From Hermatobates lingyangjiaoensis (Eukaryota > Arthropoda > Insecta > Hemiptera > Hermatobatidae), in NCBI GenBank assembly GCA_026182355.1, contig JAPFBL010000235.1, positions 355,001 to 419,000 on the forward strand: DNA of 64,000 bases. The letters are read 5' to 3'. Below, in pieces: positions 47,690 to 59,379 of the stretch. Position 1 is the stretch's first letter. The number at the start of each line of letters is the position of its first letter. A model generated the notes under the pieces. That model saw nothing but the letters and a program-made list of their open reading frames with translations, did not search any database and was not told where the DNA came from. Both the position numbers and the translations under genes were made by a program.

Positions 47690-47860
47690 TAAAGTCCAAG
47701 TAGTAGTGAAAAGAAAGGGTTCTGGAACAGATGAACGTCTGAGGCAAGACACGGGCGCCCAATACCATAGTACTAGAAGGGTCTCCTCTGTATTTCACTA
47801 TGACTTTCTTTACAAAATGGCGGCCTCACTCTGCAATGCGCAAGTAGTTGATCAATGAAT
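47690..47860. other. Moderately GC-rich island with a YY1-like site
   Basis: This stretch stands out from its AT-rich flanks and contains AAAATGGCGGCC, a close match to the YY1 consensus, near 47815. It lies just beyond the donor side of the 48-kb exon candidate. It could be a regulatory element of that exon or the remnant of a repeat. No gene is recognised. Confidence 0.25.
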
Positions 47861-48016
47861 TCAGTTAAATGATATTTTTTAAAACATTAAAATAGTCATT
47901 GAAGAATGAGAATAAATAAATGTTTAGGCTGCAAACATAGAAAAAAAAAGCCAACAAAAGGAAACATTATGAATGATAAATTTTGTTTTATGATGGATTT
48001 TTTTATTTTTGTTTAC

Positions 48017-48260
48017 CTGGATTAATGCGGGAAGCAAGGTAGCCTCTGATGTTAGTAGGAGAGAAAGAACCGATTGCGCCCTGAAGGCGGGCCCTGAGCC
48101 CCTGGTGCTGGTCCGTCGTGGTGGATCCCGCTGTGCTGCCCCTGCTGCTGCTCGAGCCTCTCTGCCCCCGCCCAGCCGACCTGCCCCCGGGACCGCCTCC
48201 GCATCGCCTTCCCCCACCACACCACTCCCTGCCAACACCTCTCTCCTCAATATCACCAAT
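48017..48260 (-). other. Candidate CpG-rich first exon ending at a splice donor
   Basis: About 230 bases here are GC- and CpG-rich inside a very AT-rich region. On the minus strand the island ends in a consensus donor, CCAG|GTAAAC, with the last exon base at 48017. One minus frame stays open through the island and would give a Gly/Ser/Arg-rich stretch followed by LRARLQGAIGSFSPTNIRGYL. That frame has no ATG and meets a stop just upstream, so it would need an upstream exon or a non-AUG start. A second minus frame is open across a wider interval. It lies 19 kb upstream of VAChT on the same strand, where a shared ChAT/VAChT first exon would be expected. No homology to known ChAT was recognised. 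It could be untranslated, or belong to another gene. Confidence 0.4.
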
Positions 48261-48544
48261 GCTTGCTTATATACATTTTTTAACCTGAAATTAGCCAAAT
48301 TTATTGACAATGAGAGGATACTGAACCTACAAGGAACTAAAACTACTATGTTCAAGGCGTATTGAAAATCATAAAAAGTTCCATCCATTTTAAATAATGT
48401 GGTATTTTATTTATTTGACATAAACTAAGCACATTTTATACCGTATATAAATGTAATGAATGAATACATTCATAATTTTAGTATCACAGAGAATAAAATG
48501 ACCTATCAACCCTGACCGAACCTAACATAACCTACATCCTAGAG

Positions 48545-49136
48545 CAGTGGTTCTTAACCTATAAGAATTCCCCACTGGTGGGGAATGGCGGAGTTGCCAA
48601 TGGGGAATGACAGTCGGACAGACGTAACTACGGCAGCAAAATTTAACACATTACGTCCAAATGTTGACTTACTTTATAAATCACAACCATTTACAACTGT
48701 TTTAATAACAAAAACAACCAATTTATAAGATATTGTAAGTCATATTTGTGTAAAAGTGACAACACTGTTGAGTTTGAAATAGTAACAATCAGATCAAATT
48801 CGAATAAAATGCTTCTTTTGACCATTTCTTGGTACAATGCTAGTTCTGTTGTTGGTTTTTCGTTTCTTTCTTGTATGATTGTCACTTCATTGTTTTAATG
48901 TTATTTCTCTTGAGGCACCTTATAATGATATAATTTTTTTTCTTCACTCCACAGATATATACCTTAAAGATTGAGATACCATAAAAATATTAAATCTTAA
49001 TATATATTTCTTTTATTTATGCACTAAACACTGCATGGCTTAAAATTGAATTCGTAAAAAAACCTATGCATTGGTGAAAAATGGATAGTTGGCTCACTAA
49101 TAGTGGGGAATTGGAGGAAAAGGATAAGAACCACTG
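48545..49136. mobile_element. Non-autonomous hAT element, 592 bp, perfect target duplication
   Basis: The ends CAGTGGTTCTTAACCT and, in reverse complement, CAGTGGTTCTTATCCT are terminal inverted repeats typical of hAT MITEs. The 8-base duplication TCCTAGAG is perfect at 48537-48544 and 49137-49144. The subterminal GTGGGGAAT motif occurs at both ends. No transposase is present. Confidence 0.9.
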
Positions 49137-49484
49137 TCCTAGAGAATCAAGATAAAGTAAGATGACTTCTATTTCTTAAGTACCCAATTTCTAGTTAGTG
49201 TACACATTTTAGTCCTTTATTTCACCATCATTGAGTAAGACAGATACCTGAAATCTACAGTGCAAAACACAGAGTCCTTCATGTTAAACAATGAAACATA
49301 ACAATGATATTTGTTATATTCATATAAATATGATATAATTAAAATTTTTAATTAAAAAATAATTTTCATTAGAGTAAAAAGTAATATAAATAAGTAAGAA
49401 CAGTCGCTCATTAAAGGTAGTGAAAAAAGTTACCAATATATTTTTTAACTAGCAGGCGTGCTCATATTTGACTGTTGTTTTACA

Positions 49485-50180
49485 AAAATTCAGATATGAT
49501 ACATGGTATTCTAAAATAATATTAGAATTTATAGAATAGTAGAAAATATCATTAGTAGTACACTTCTATAACTGTCATTAGATGTGGAGTTTCTTTTACG
49601 TTTTGTGGCTTGGGATAGGGAGGTCAAATTCGATTTTATTCTATAAATACTTCTTATTTATTGTGTGGGTAGGTAAGTCTCACTTTTTTAAAGCAAGTAA
49701 ATTATGTTAAATGCAAACGAAATTAAAATTAACTATCAATACCTACTTGCTACAGTAGCAGGTACCTAAAATTACCTGTATATCTGTACATGTTTTGTCT
49801 GTACATTTCATAGAACTGACTAATGTCAAATTGTCTTTTCGTTTTAAACATTAGAGTGAAAAAAAAATAAAATATATTTATTTCAAAAATATACCGGTAT
49901 TTTTAGGTCTTGACACTATAGAAAGTAAATTTGTTAGTATCTAGCCAAACACATTAAAAAGTCCACAACTTTGCTTCTACGTTGAATTTTCAATCCATTC
50001 AAACCTTACCCTTTAAGTTAAACAGACACAAATCTACTGTCAAAGTTTCAGCTAACCGTAGCTTACGATGGCTTAGTTTGCTTGTAACAAAATTTTTGGG
50101 CAAACAAACAGACAGCAATTTTTCTAATTGTAAATACGGTTTATCTAATATATAAAACGCGTAAAAATAACTTGAAATGA
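49485..50180. repeat. 600-bp dispersed repeat, copy 2 with an insertion
   Basis: Collinear with 32140-32740 but with about 120-140 extra bases at roughly 49790-49930. The insert has no clear ends. Confidence 0.65.
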
Positions 50181-51117
50181 GTTATGTTTATTTCAAGTCA
50201 TTTGAACTTCCTTTTATTTATATAGATATTTTATTTTATTAGACATTAACGATTATTTTAGTGGTATCAATTTCTGATTCTTTAACAAAAATTGAATTAA
50301 TCTGTTGTCATTAATAGAAGATATATATATAAATATATATTATATTGTGTTATTATGTTGTCACTTATAATATATAGTGGCATATATTATAATACATTAT
50401 AATATAATGTAATTAATTAATTGTTGAATTAGTTCTTCATCTTTTAATTACTTTAAGCTTTATAGAGTAAAACAAGGTTGAGGAAATAGTAGAAGTAAGT
50501 AAAACAGGGATATTACTCGTAAAAGTAAATGGTTACTTGTAAGTTTTGATTAATAAATTGCGCACTCATCGTTAATTGTTACAATTAAGAAAAAATTATA
50601 AGCATTTGTAACGGTAAAAATTGGCAAAATTGTAGTTATATTCATTTTTCAGGCAGACAGTTTGGTGACGATTAAAATGTTTAAAATACTTATATTTTTT
50701 AGAAATAGCAAGTATTTAGGATTATTTATTGTAGAAATTGTCAGCAGTATTTCTCAAGGTCAAGATCACGCTATTCTAGCAAAATTTGCATATTTACAAA
50801 CGGGTGGACAATTAAAACATTTAATATATGATTTGTTTCCAAGATATTGTGGTTTACTGTTTTTTATTTATGCTTAATAACTAAGTTGTCCAATTGTTTA
50901 TACACCATAGAAGCTGAGGAATATATAACAATACTGAATAGTGGAGGGTAGAGATTATAAAGGTGGTGAACAAAGGCAGATAATGCCTTCACAAGTTTTG
51001 TTTGTTACCTATGCATATGCCTGTTGTATTTTATGATGAATGTTCATAAATATTTAAAATTAATATACTATTTAGGTTAAGGGCTTGCCTGTTATGAAGT
51101 TATAATAAAATATTTTT

Positions 51118-51430
51118 TTTTCTTTGGGTAAAGAAGTGAAATGCATGCACACACATAGTGCTGGGCTCTCAGATAATCCAGAATACCAACTAAAACACTT
51201 CTTTTTCTTCTAGGATACTAGCCTGAAACCGTTTTTCATATTACCTTAGACTAGGCCATTCGTTTCCTTAGGTCAGGCAACCTTACTTTAGAATTACTTA
51301 TTACAACTCTTTTAAGTATGGCTTTTTGATTATTAGTGTGTTTCTGGCAGCCAATCTACCATATTCAATACATCAGCACTCTAGATCATTTTGTTAATAA
51401 TAGTTTCTGGGGAGAAATTTCTCAATTCTC
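51118..51430. repeat. Dispersed repeat, unoccupied hAT target site
   Basis: The continuous counterpart of the sequence split at 39.2 kb. The single target GACTAGGC lies at about 51250. Confidence 0.6.
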
Positions 51431-52284
51431 CTCACTAAGTCTCTCCTCTGGCTATTTCATGTTGAGCATGAGAAGAATGTGTTCTCCATATCGTCTACCG
51501 CTGAACAATACAGCCACTGAGATGTCTGGTGCTTTCCTGTCCTCTATAGGTATGCGCGGAAGTATCCAAGCCTACGCCTGATTTTGCAATACATTATAAT
51601 ATAATAATATTATATTATGATGTAATAATCACGGTAATTTAGATGGAAACTTTATATTTTCTCTAACAAATACCTGATTCAAACTGTTAAACAAGAATTA
51701 GTGTGCCTTATAGTTAAAGATGTGACTAAAGATTTGAAACAGTATATCTATTCCTAAATTATCGTACAAACAATGAAGGTGAACATGTACAAACTGGCTG
51801 TTAGCAGTATTTCTGCATCCTTTCGTCCACATATCCACTCATCAGTAATTGTTAGGCCTATTCATAAGATAGCACGATCTCGACAAAGACTGAAACTATA
51901 CTGACTGTTATTTACTTTCAGACGTGACTATACATTCATTTATAATGACAGATGAAAACTGACAAACTAATGGTTATAAAAATACATCATTCCTAGCGAA
52001 TTGTTGTTGGAAACGCTCGACCGGTATCGCACGTAGTGCATCTTTAAGCTGGACTCAAAGTGCAGAAGCCTGAAAACCGATCGGACGGCGACAACACCAA
52101 CTCACAATTTTTATTATTAGATTTTTATAATAATATAATATTTATAATAAAAATTTGCATATTTATCAGTAATTAGCATTAAAATTAGAACTAGTCAAGT
52201 ATGATATATTAAATGCATGGTTTTTCAATTTTGAAAGGTAGAAAGCAGCTATTAATTTATTTATTGAAAAAAAAAGTATATACA

Positions 52285-52398
52285 GGAGAACGTCGCAGTG
52301 AGAGCTTAATTCATTCTTAGACCGAGCTCATATTACGATTTACTCGTATTACGAACCTACGAGTATTCTTCCCAATTGAAAATAATATAAGTATATTT
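52285..52398. mobile_element. Left part of a split pogo-like MITE (family P)
   Basis: This matches the first 100 bases of 12318-12732 (AGACCGAGCTCATATTACG and onward). The right part is at about 54330-54632. The two parts together equal one family P element. Confidence 0.55.
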
Positions 52399-52429
52399 AA
52401 TATTTAAAAAATATTTTTTATTAACTAGT

Positions 52430-54325
52430 TGTGCCTGCGAACTTCGTATCACAAACTGCTATTGAATGCCATGAATGAAGTAAGTAAATGACATATGTCA
52501 TGTACATTTATACTTAGTTCAAATTACTAAGTATGTTTTACTTAAGAATATTTTGTCTAAAATAAAAATCAAAAGATGAATCAAATATCAGATTATTGAT
52601 TCCATGATATATTAAACTATTAGAACATTGATGGTGAACTTTATGTTCACCTGTTTATTACTTCTCGATATAAGAAATATTCTGTCAATATACTTTTCTA
52701 TTGTTGTGCTTGTAAATATACTAAATTTGTTGGTTCCCTATCTGGTGCAAGAATAAATAGCCTACCTGCGGCTGCCATTACCAATTAAAGTCCAAATGAA
52801 AAAAAAAGAGGTTATGAAGTAAACTTTATTTATAAATAAATGTTATTTTAGTATGTTTGGGATATTTGTTTGGGAGCAGCTAGAATCTCAACACTGACCC
52901 TGCAAACTTCTACCGCCAACTGTCAGTGAATGTAGTGTTACCTTTAGCTAAACTGAATTTGGTATTTAATTATTAACATAATAGCTAACCCGGCAGACGC
53001 TGTCCTGTTTTACCTACATTGGTTGCTACAACAGGATCAGGGTGATTACAAAACAGCAGTCTTAAGGATAGATAGTTCAGTGGCAATAGCAGCAATAAGA
53101 GACTACAAAAGTCATAACTCCACTGTTCAAAACATTAGAAGCAGTTTGTGGATATTAAGAAAATTACATCAATGGAATATTTCCATCTTATGGGTAAAAG
53201 GACATGCCGGATACGAGGGCAACGTAAGAGCTGATGAATTGGCAAAAAGAGTTGCACAAGATGAAATAATACCAACTGTATACATCAAAGTACCCTTGAC
53301 ATATATTAAAAGACAAGAGCACATTAAAAGCATAACAAATAGAACAATATATGGCTCAATGCAACCGAAGGGGTGGTAACAAAAACGTACTTCAGGAATG
53401 TATATATAAGAAATAAAACTATACTGAACCATACATATAAGACAACAATGGTTCTAACGGGACACGGTAGAAATAGGTTACATTTGTACCGATTTAAGCA
53501 TGTCGATTCGGCCTACTGTCCCTGCAATGAAGGAGAGCAGACCTTTTAGCACATTGTATTTAGCTGTCCAAACATAAATAATTATAGACAAAAACTAATA
53601 AAAAATATCATCCTATAAGAAGGAAGGAGGCCGGAAAAGAAAGAAAGCCTAATCACCAAGTACAACAAAGACTTCTTTGGTTTTATAAACCACCTACGAA
53701 TTGATGAATTATAACCAGATATATGCTGTTCAAATAACACTGAATGAGAAGACTTGTAATCAAATGTGAACAGGTTAACGAAATAAACTCCCTCATGGTA
53801 GAGTTACTACCCGCGAGGAAAGCATTAAAAAAAACCTATAAAAATTTTGGAGAGATAAAAAATTTGGAGTGGCATAACAGCCAACTTATGTTTTGTTTGA
53901 TTAGTCAAACATTTGTTCAACAACTATGCATCACACCAAGGAATGCATCAAAAAATATATCTTTGATTGGGGTTAATTGTTCTAACATATCGTCTTAACT
54001 TATTAGAACATTTCAAATTTTTTTAAATAAACTTTTAAATAATAATTTTATTTCACTTAAAAACGGTCAAAGTCATAGTAAGCAATGTAAATAAATGCAA
54101 ACAAATCCGACAAAGTGATTATTATTACAAAACAAAATTTCCGTTTTTATAATTTGTTCGGGTGCACCTAGAACGTTTAACTCGTTTTTAAAAAAAAAAT
54201 ACATAAACTTTCTCGGGGATATCCCAGATAATTTCCCAAATTTTCACAGCGATTGGATGTATGGTTTTTGAATCTATCGAGTACAGACAGGTACACATTC
54301 ATTTATATATATATAGATAAATAAT
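52430..54325 (+). mobile_element. Inserted element or stack splitting the family P MITE
   Basis: This starts near TTAACTAGTTGTGCCTGCGA and ends with TTTTCACAGCGATTGGATG followed by a TATCGAGTACAGACAGGTAC block and (TA)n. Start and end phrases of this kind are common in arthropod non-LTR or Helitron-type repeats. It contains the RNase H fragment at 53.0-53.8 kb. Confidence 0.4.
53000..53835 (+). pseudogene. Non-LTR retrotransposon RNase H and C-terminal fragment, copy 1
   Basis: The first open frame (53023-53379) gives RIDSSVAIAAIR, then WVKGHAGYEGNVRADELAKR: an RNase H domain with the Asp of R-I-D-S-S, the GHAG His and the final N-x-x-A-D-E-L Asp. A frameshift later the sequence reads LTGHGRNRLHLYRF and YCPCNEGEQTF, a stop, then HIVFSCPN, the C-terminal zinc-finger-like motif of R1/I-group ORF2. 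A 3' UTR with GAACAGGTTAACGAAATAAA follows, ending in an A-rich run near 53835. It is 5'-truncated and broken by a frameshift and stops. On its own it is inactive. Confidence 0.75.
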
Positions 54326-54329
54326 CTTT

Positions 54330-54632
54330 TCCATCCACAATATGCATGTTTTTCATTTCTTTTATAAACAGAAAATGAGCAATTAGAGAAAACAAACAAT
54401 TCTGTATATGTAATATGAATAATAAAAATAAATGCAAGGAATAATAATGTTTTATTCATCTTCTAAGCTTAAATCAGAGACCATCTACGCTTGAGGAAGA
54501 CAGTCGCTCATACAACGAAATTTTATTCGTTGTACAAGTAAAAAATTCTTGCGAATGGCTGCTGGTAAAGGAAATTACCACCATTGTGCTCGTAGAATGA
54601 GGCCCTTGTACTACAAGGTTTTACTGTATTTA
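54330..54632. mobile_element. Right part of the split family P MITE
   Basis: This matches the last 290 bases of 12318-12732 (GAGCAATTAGAGAAAA, GAGACCATCTACGCTTGAGG, right end AAGGTTTTACTGTA). Confidence 0.55.
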
Positions 54633-55404
54633 CAATTTTTTCCTGTATATGTCAATCTTGTTCACAGATAAATTTTCGATAGACTTACTCTAAAAATAAC
54701 TGACAGTGCTGAAGAAATATGTACTAATAAATATAAAAAAGGTTCAATTTTATTAATTTTGTTAAAAATGTATTGACGGGTTAATGCTTTTAGTAATTTT
54801 TAATATTCAATTATAATTATGTATATTTATTTTATATATAATTATAAAATATATATAATTACAATGATATAATTTTAATTATATTATATTAATAATTATA
54901 TAATAATAATAGTAATTGTATTAATTATAATTAAAGGTCTTTTTTTTAGAGAGAGAAAGATGTTTAAAATTTCGTAGTCATATTACATGTACTGAAGGAA
55001 TAGTGTAATGCCTATTCTTAATGTTGAATGAAATTGAAAGTTTATTCATTTTCATGTGGATATATCGTTTATATTTTCGTGGTTACTAAATCGTTTATCA
55101 GTTGGATGTTTCTATGCAAAGTGCTAGCTTTACTTAATATGCAGCAGAAATAGTTCGCTATTTCCATTTTCAATTATCAGTCGTTATTCTCCATTCATGT
55201 TCCATTAATGTCAGTATAAACATTTGTTAGAAGTAACCATAAATGTTAAATTCCCTACTTTAATAATGATCGTTTTGCTTTTATAATGCAGTTTTCAATA
55301 AATCAAATTTCAAAATTTCTTTTTTTTGGGAATTTTATCAATTATCAATTTTTTGAAATTGTCATTTAATAAACTTTATATAAATATATCATGGTCAGAA
55401 AAAT

Positions 55405-55525
55405 CTTTCATTAAACATGTAAAAGAAAAATTGATGTCTCAACCAAAATAAGAATATGAGAAAAAAGATTAAGGTCTATCAACCTTACAAGCAATCTCCG
55501 TCAGAGTTAAATTTCAGTTGAATTT
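55405..55525 (-). mobile_element. Old diverged family A arm
   Basis: Recognisable blocks: AAACATGTAAAAG, AATAAGAATATGAGAAAA, GTCAGAGTTAAATTTCAGTT. A single arm. Confidence 0.45.
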
Positions 55526-55877
55526 TTTTTTTTTTTTGAAAAATTTGAATGGCTTTTTTAAAGTAAGTTGAGGTTTAAGGAAAAAATGTAAAATAATTAA
55601 TGTCAAACATTTTGGAATCTCCAAATTTAAGTCTTTTTTGTAGCTTTGTCTTTATAAACTTAGCAATTCTAAAAAAATTATGTTAAGTCATTCATGAATC
55701 ACCCTTTCAAGTTTTTTTATTAAAAATTTTGTTAACATTTTTTTGTTATTTTGTTGTAAAAAACTTCGGTCATTTTTTTTATTTTTTTATACTGTTGAAT
55801 TATCAAAAAAAAAATGAAAAGGTCTACATTATTTACATTATATCAAAATATTTCACATAAACATATGAAATAACTAA

Positions 55878-56100
55878 CTAAGAGGGTTGACAGCTAGCGG
55901 ATAGTTTTTTACTCTTTCTTACTGTACTCCTTTGCTTCCTTAAACATCCCTTTCTAGACATTTGTCCTTTCTTGCGCTTTCACCCTTTTAAAATACCACT
56001 CTTCCATCCCACTTTTCTCAACTTCTCACCAGTTGTTTTCTGCATTTAGTGTTTCAGTTGGGGTTTTTTCCCATTTCATATTGTTGTTTCATCATTCATA
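55878..56100 (+). mobile_element. Long-form family A with 190-base upstream segment, interrupted
   Basis: The segment from GAGGGTTGACAGCTAGCGG to CATTTAGTGTTTCAGTTGGG matches 57255-57445. Here family A is deleted after TTGGGGTTTT and resumes at TTCCCATTTCATATTG, so the core is missing. Confidence 0.55.
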
Positions 56101-56867
56101 TTACATTATATATATTATTTTACATTATTTTTAATTTATCAAAAGTATCAAATAAAACTTTGGTGCTGACTAGTTATGTGTTTAAAATATTCATATCTAA
56201 GTATGAGAGTCTTACAGTTTTTCTTTATTGTTAACTCTAAGCTGTTTGAATTCTCCTCTTATGTAGCTGGGCGTGGTTTTTGAGATGGGACGTGCTTTTC
56301 TTGAAATCGTCCATGAGATATCCTTTCAAACTGACTACTTAATGATTCTGAACTCCTCCCAACTGGCTATTTTGGGTTTTGTGATAGTTTTTGGTATCTC
56401 TGTTTATACCATGATTTAATGTAAATCCCGAGAAAAATCTATCAAGTCCTTCAGTTTGAGCTATGAAATATTTACTCAAAATCTTGGCCTGATAACATGT
56501 CTACAAGAATTCTCTTTAATGGTAATTTAGAGATAGATTTCATATTTGCAAGATCATTTTCAGATCATTTTCAAGATCAGATTCTATTTTCAATAGAAAC
56601 TTTCAGTTAGCATCAAAGCATGGTTTACTCTTAACTCTTAAAAATGTTACAGACATAACTTTAAAAGTTCAGGCATCTTTTTCTTTTGTTTCCTTACAGT
56701 AATAAGTTATAAAGAACTCCAATGTACTAGAAACTGTACTTTTATCAACGTTTGAACAACAGTTTAAATTTATATTATTAAAATAATTAAGGATCATAAA
56801 CCACAGTTATAATTTTTGACCATCTTCTCCAGTTTGACAGTTTTGGTACATATTTAACCTGTAAATA

Positions 56868-57087
56868 AAAAGATTTCACATAAACACGTGTAATGTCAGT
56901 CAATGATTAAACCACAATAAGAAATGGGAAAAAAGGACTAAGATCTTTCAACCATAACAAGCGATCTTCGTCAGAGTCAAAAACCCAACGGGTTTTTCAG
57001 TTGGGTTTTTGACTCTGACGAAGAACGCTTGTTACGGTTGAAAGATCTTAGTCTTGTTTTCCCATTTCTTATTGTGGTTTGATCATA
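56868..57087. mobile_element. Family A hairpin with complete arms
   Basis: The minus arm (56868-56988) and plus arm (56995-57087) lie without flanking (TA)n, which is unusual in this set. Confidence 0.65.
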
Positions 57088-57254
57088 TTCAACTTGATGA
57101 GCCTTCTAACTATGCTTGCAGTGTGTTGTTAGGCATTTGTCGGAGTTGCCACATATCTGTTGACCTATCTATATTTTAATTGTTCCATTTATATTTTTAG
57201 TGTCATATAATATAAAAATAGCATAATATATATGCAATATACAAATATGTTTAT

Positions 57255-57534
57255 AAAAACCTCTTCAAAGAGGGTTGACAGCTAACGGATAGTTTTTTTA
57301 CTCTTTCTTACTGTACTCCTTTGTTTCCCCAAACATCCCTTTCTGGACATTAGTCCTTTCCTGCGCTTTCACCCTTTTAAAATACCAGTCTTCCCTCCCA
57401 CTCTTCTCAACCCCTCACCAGATGTTCTCTGCATCTAGTGTTTCAGTTGGGTTTTTGACTCTGACGAAGACCGCTTGTTACGGTTGAAAGATCTTAGTCT
57501 TGCTTTCCCATTTTCTTATTGTGGTTTGATAATT
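57255..57534 (+). mobile_element. Long-form family A, intact core
   Basis: About 190 bases (GAGGGTTGACAGCTAACGG onward) precede a complete plus arm with CTGACGA, A, GACCG/CGGTT, GAAA. This suggests that the short family A arms are 5'-truncated versions of this longer form. Confidence 0.6.
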
Positions 57535-58549
57535 AAATATATTTATATATAATATTACAATTATTATATATTATATGTAATATATTACATTTAATGTATA
57601 AATGTAAATATAATACAAAATTGGTGTACAATTGGTGTACAACTATTAAAGATTGTGTGATTCCTAGGGTTCAGGTACTGTATTTTTTTTTTAATTTAAT
57701 TTGATTAAACTTGGTGATATATATATTAAAACTGTTCAGATAATTTAATTAAAAATAGAAATAATACAATGAGGATCTAAACACATTAACCTACAAACAT
57801 AGTTACAAGAAAATTTTAATATACTTTATTTTAATTACAAGAAAATGGAAATCTACTGTCCATGAGCTTTATCTGTGCATTACTTATATACAGTTAATAA
57901 CTGTCTCTAATTTTTTTTTGCTAAATAATGAATATTTTATATTGAATATTTTCTTATTATAAGTAATTTTATTTACTTTTGCGTGTGAGGGTAAATATTC
58001 TGTTTAATTCAAGTTCAAGGTCGCCAAAAAGTAAGGCAGAACAAACGATAGATCAATATATGTTAAACAACAGTTTTTACCCACAGTAGTTTTCCCATGA
58101 TTCATTCATTGATTATGTTTTGAATGTTTTGGTTATGAATCAAATATTGTTAGAAGTTACAATCTATTCATCACAAGTTTTAACAAAAAAATGTATTTTA
58201 CAATGAAATAAATTTAACTTCTACATGAAATATATTTACTTATCTAACATAATTGCTACAGTTTATAATTAAGTAAATGACAATCATGTGGAGTTTCTTT
58301 TATATTAATATATTAATTTTGTCCTTGTTACATTTTTATTGCATTTTAACATTTTTATTTTTTGTTTGATGCAGTTGTAAATGATATATTTTAAAAATAA
58401 ATTACAACTATAACATGTATTTATGATTTACGATGATATTTATACAATTAGAACTTTGAGAAGTATTTATGTATTTATTTTATGGGCATGTTTACAAAAG
58501 TAGTAGTATACACTCACATAAACCAGTCTGAGACAGAAAAATCTTAGAA

Positions 58550-59110
58550 GAAGACACAATAAACCCCTGAATTCGAGGAATACACAGATATGTATGGAAG
58601 TAGAGTACATGGTGGACTGTGTGGTAGTGAATTATCATGAAGGCTAAATTGAACTAAAACTACCATCCTGGTGTTCTAATGATCAAGCTAAACTTCAAGA
58701 GGTAGAAACAGGACTACACTGGTTGTTACAGTGGGAGTTGGGTTACATGAAAACAGTAATCTTAAGGACAGATAGTTCAGTGACGCTAGCAGCAATACGA
58801 AATCATAAAAATGATAACTCTACTGTTGAAAACATTAGAAGAAGTTTATGAAAGCTAAAAAAACTACATTAATGGAAAATTTCAATTTTATGGGTAAGAG
58901 TACATGCTAGACACGAGGAAAAAGAAAGAGCGGATGAATTGGCAAAAAAAAATAAGCAGCGCTAGATCAAAAAATAACAACTGAACAGACAACAATATAC
59001 ATTAAAGTACTCTTGCTGTATATTAAAAGCAGGGACAAATAAAACAAGTGTAGCTCAGTGCAACAGAAGAGGAGGTAACAAGAATACTTTAGTAATGTAT
59101 ACATATATTA
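58550..59110 (+). pseudogene. Non-LTR RNase H fragment, copy 2 (left part)
   Basis: Decayed plus frames give EEYTDMYGS (the RNase H start), LPSWCSNDQAKLQEVETGLH, then LRTDSSVTLAAIRN and ERADELAKK. This is the same family as 53.0 kb but extends further 5'. It contains several stops. The copy breaks off at about 59105 and resumes at 59380. Confidence 0.65.
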
Positions 59111-59262
59111 CCAGTGGAGTTGCATTCCATTGGTACACGTGAACGGACGTACCTCTTCTTCTTCCCTTCTACTCTCTTCCTGAAGACGAACTTCAGTTCG
59201 AAATATCAATCTAGTAAGTTTTCTCGTTTCTTCTATGTGTTGTCTTTTTCATTTATATATAT
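59110..59262 (+). mobile_element. Family K Penelope-like repeat inserted in the non-LTR copy
   Basis: The core is intact: CTGAAGA (59180-59186), C, GAAC (59188-59191), loop TTCA, GTTC (59196-59199), GAAA (59200-59203). The 3' part runs into a short TA tract and is followed at once by a family A arm. Confidence 0.6.
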
Positions 59263-59379
59263 AGATTTCACATAAACACGTGAAATAACAATCAATGATC
59301 AAATCACAATATGAAATGGGAAAACAAGACTAAGATCTTTCAACTGTTACAAGTGGTCTTCGTCAGAGTCAAAACCCCA
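59262..59379 (-). mobile_element. Family A arm next to family K inside the non-LTR copy
   Basis: A complete minus arm. Families K and A meet head to head at the TA tract. Confidence 0.65.

Noticed and set aside
48009..48365. Plus-strand 118-codon frame across the CpG-rich island
   Set aside because: Proline/alanine-rich antisense of the minus-strand exon candidate, with no recognised domain.
53023..53379. A cellular RNase H gene
   Set aside because: The domain is followed by a retrotransposon C-terminal Cys/His motif with stops, and a second decayed copy exists at 58.6 kb.
53744..53998. 84-codon plus frame beyond the RNase H fragment
   Set aside because: It covers the 3' UTR of the non-LTR element and flanking DNA. 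The second copy does not keep it open.
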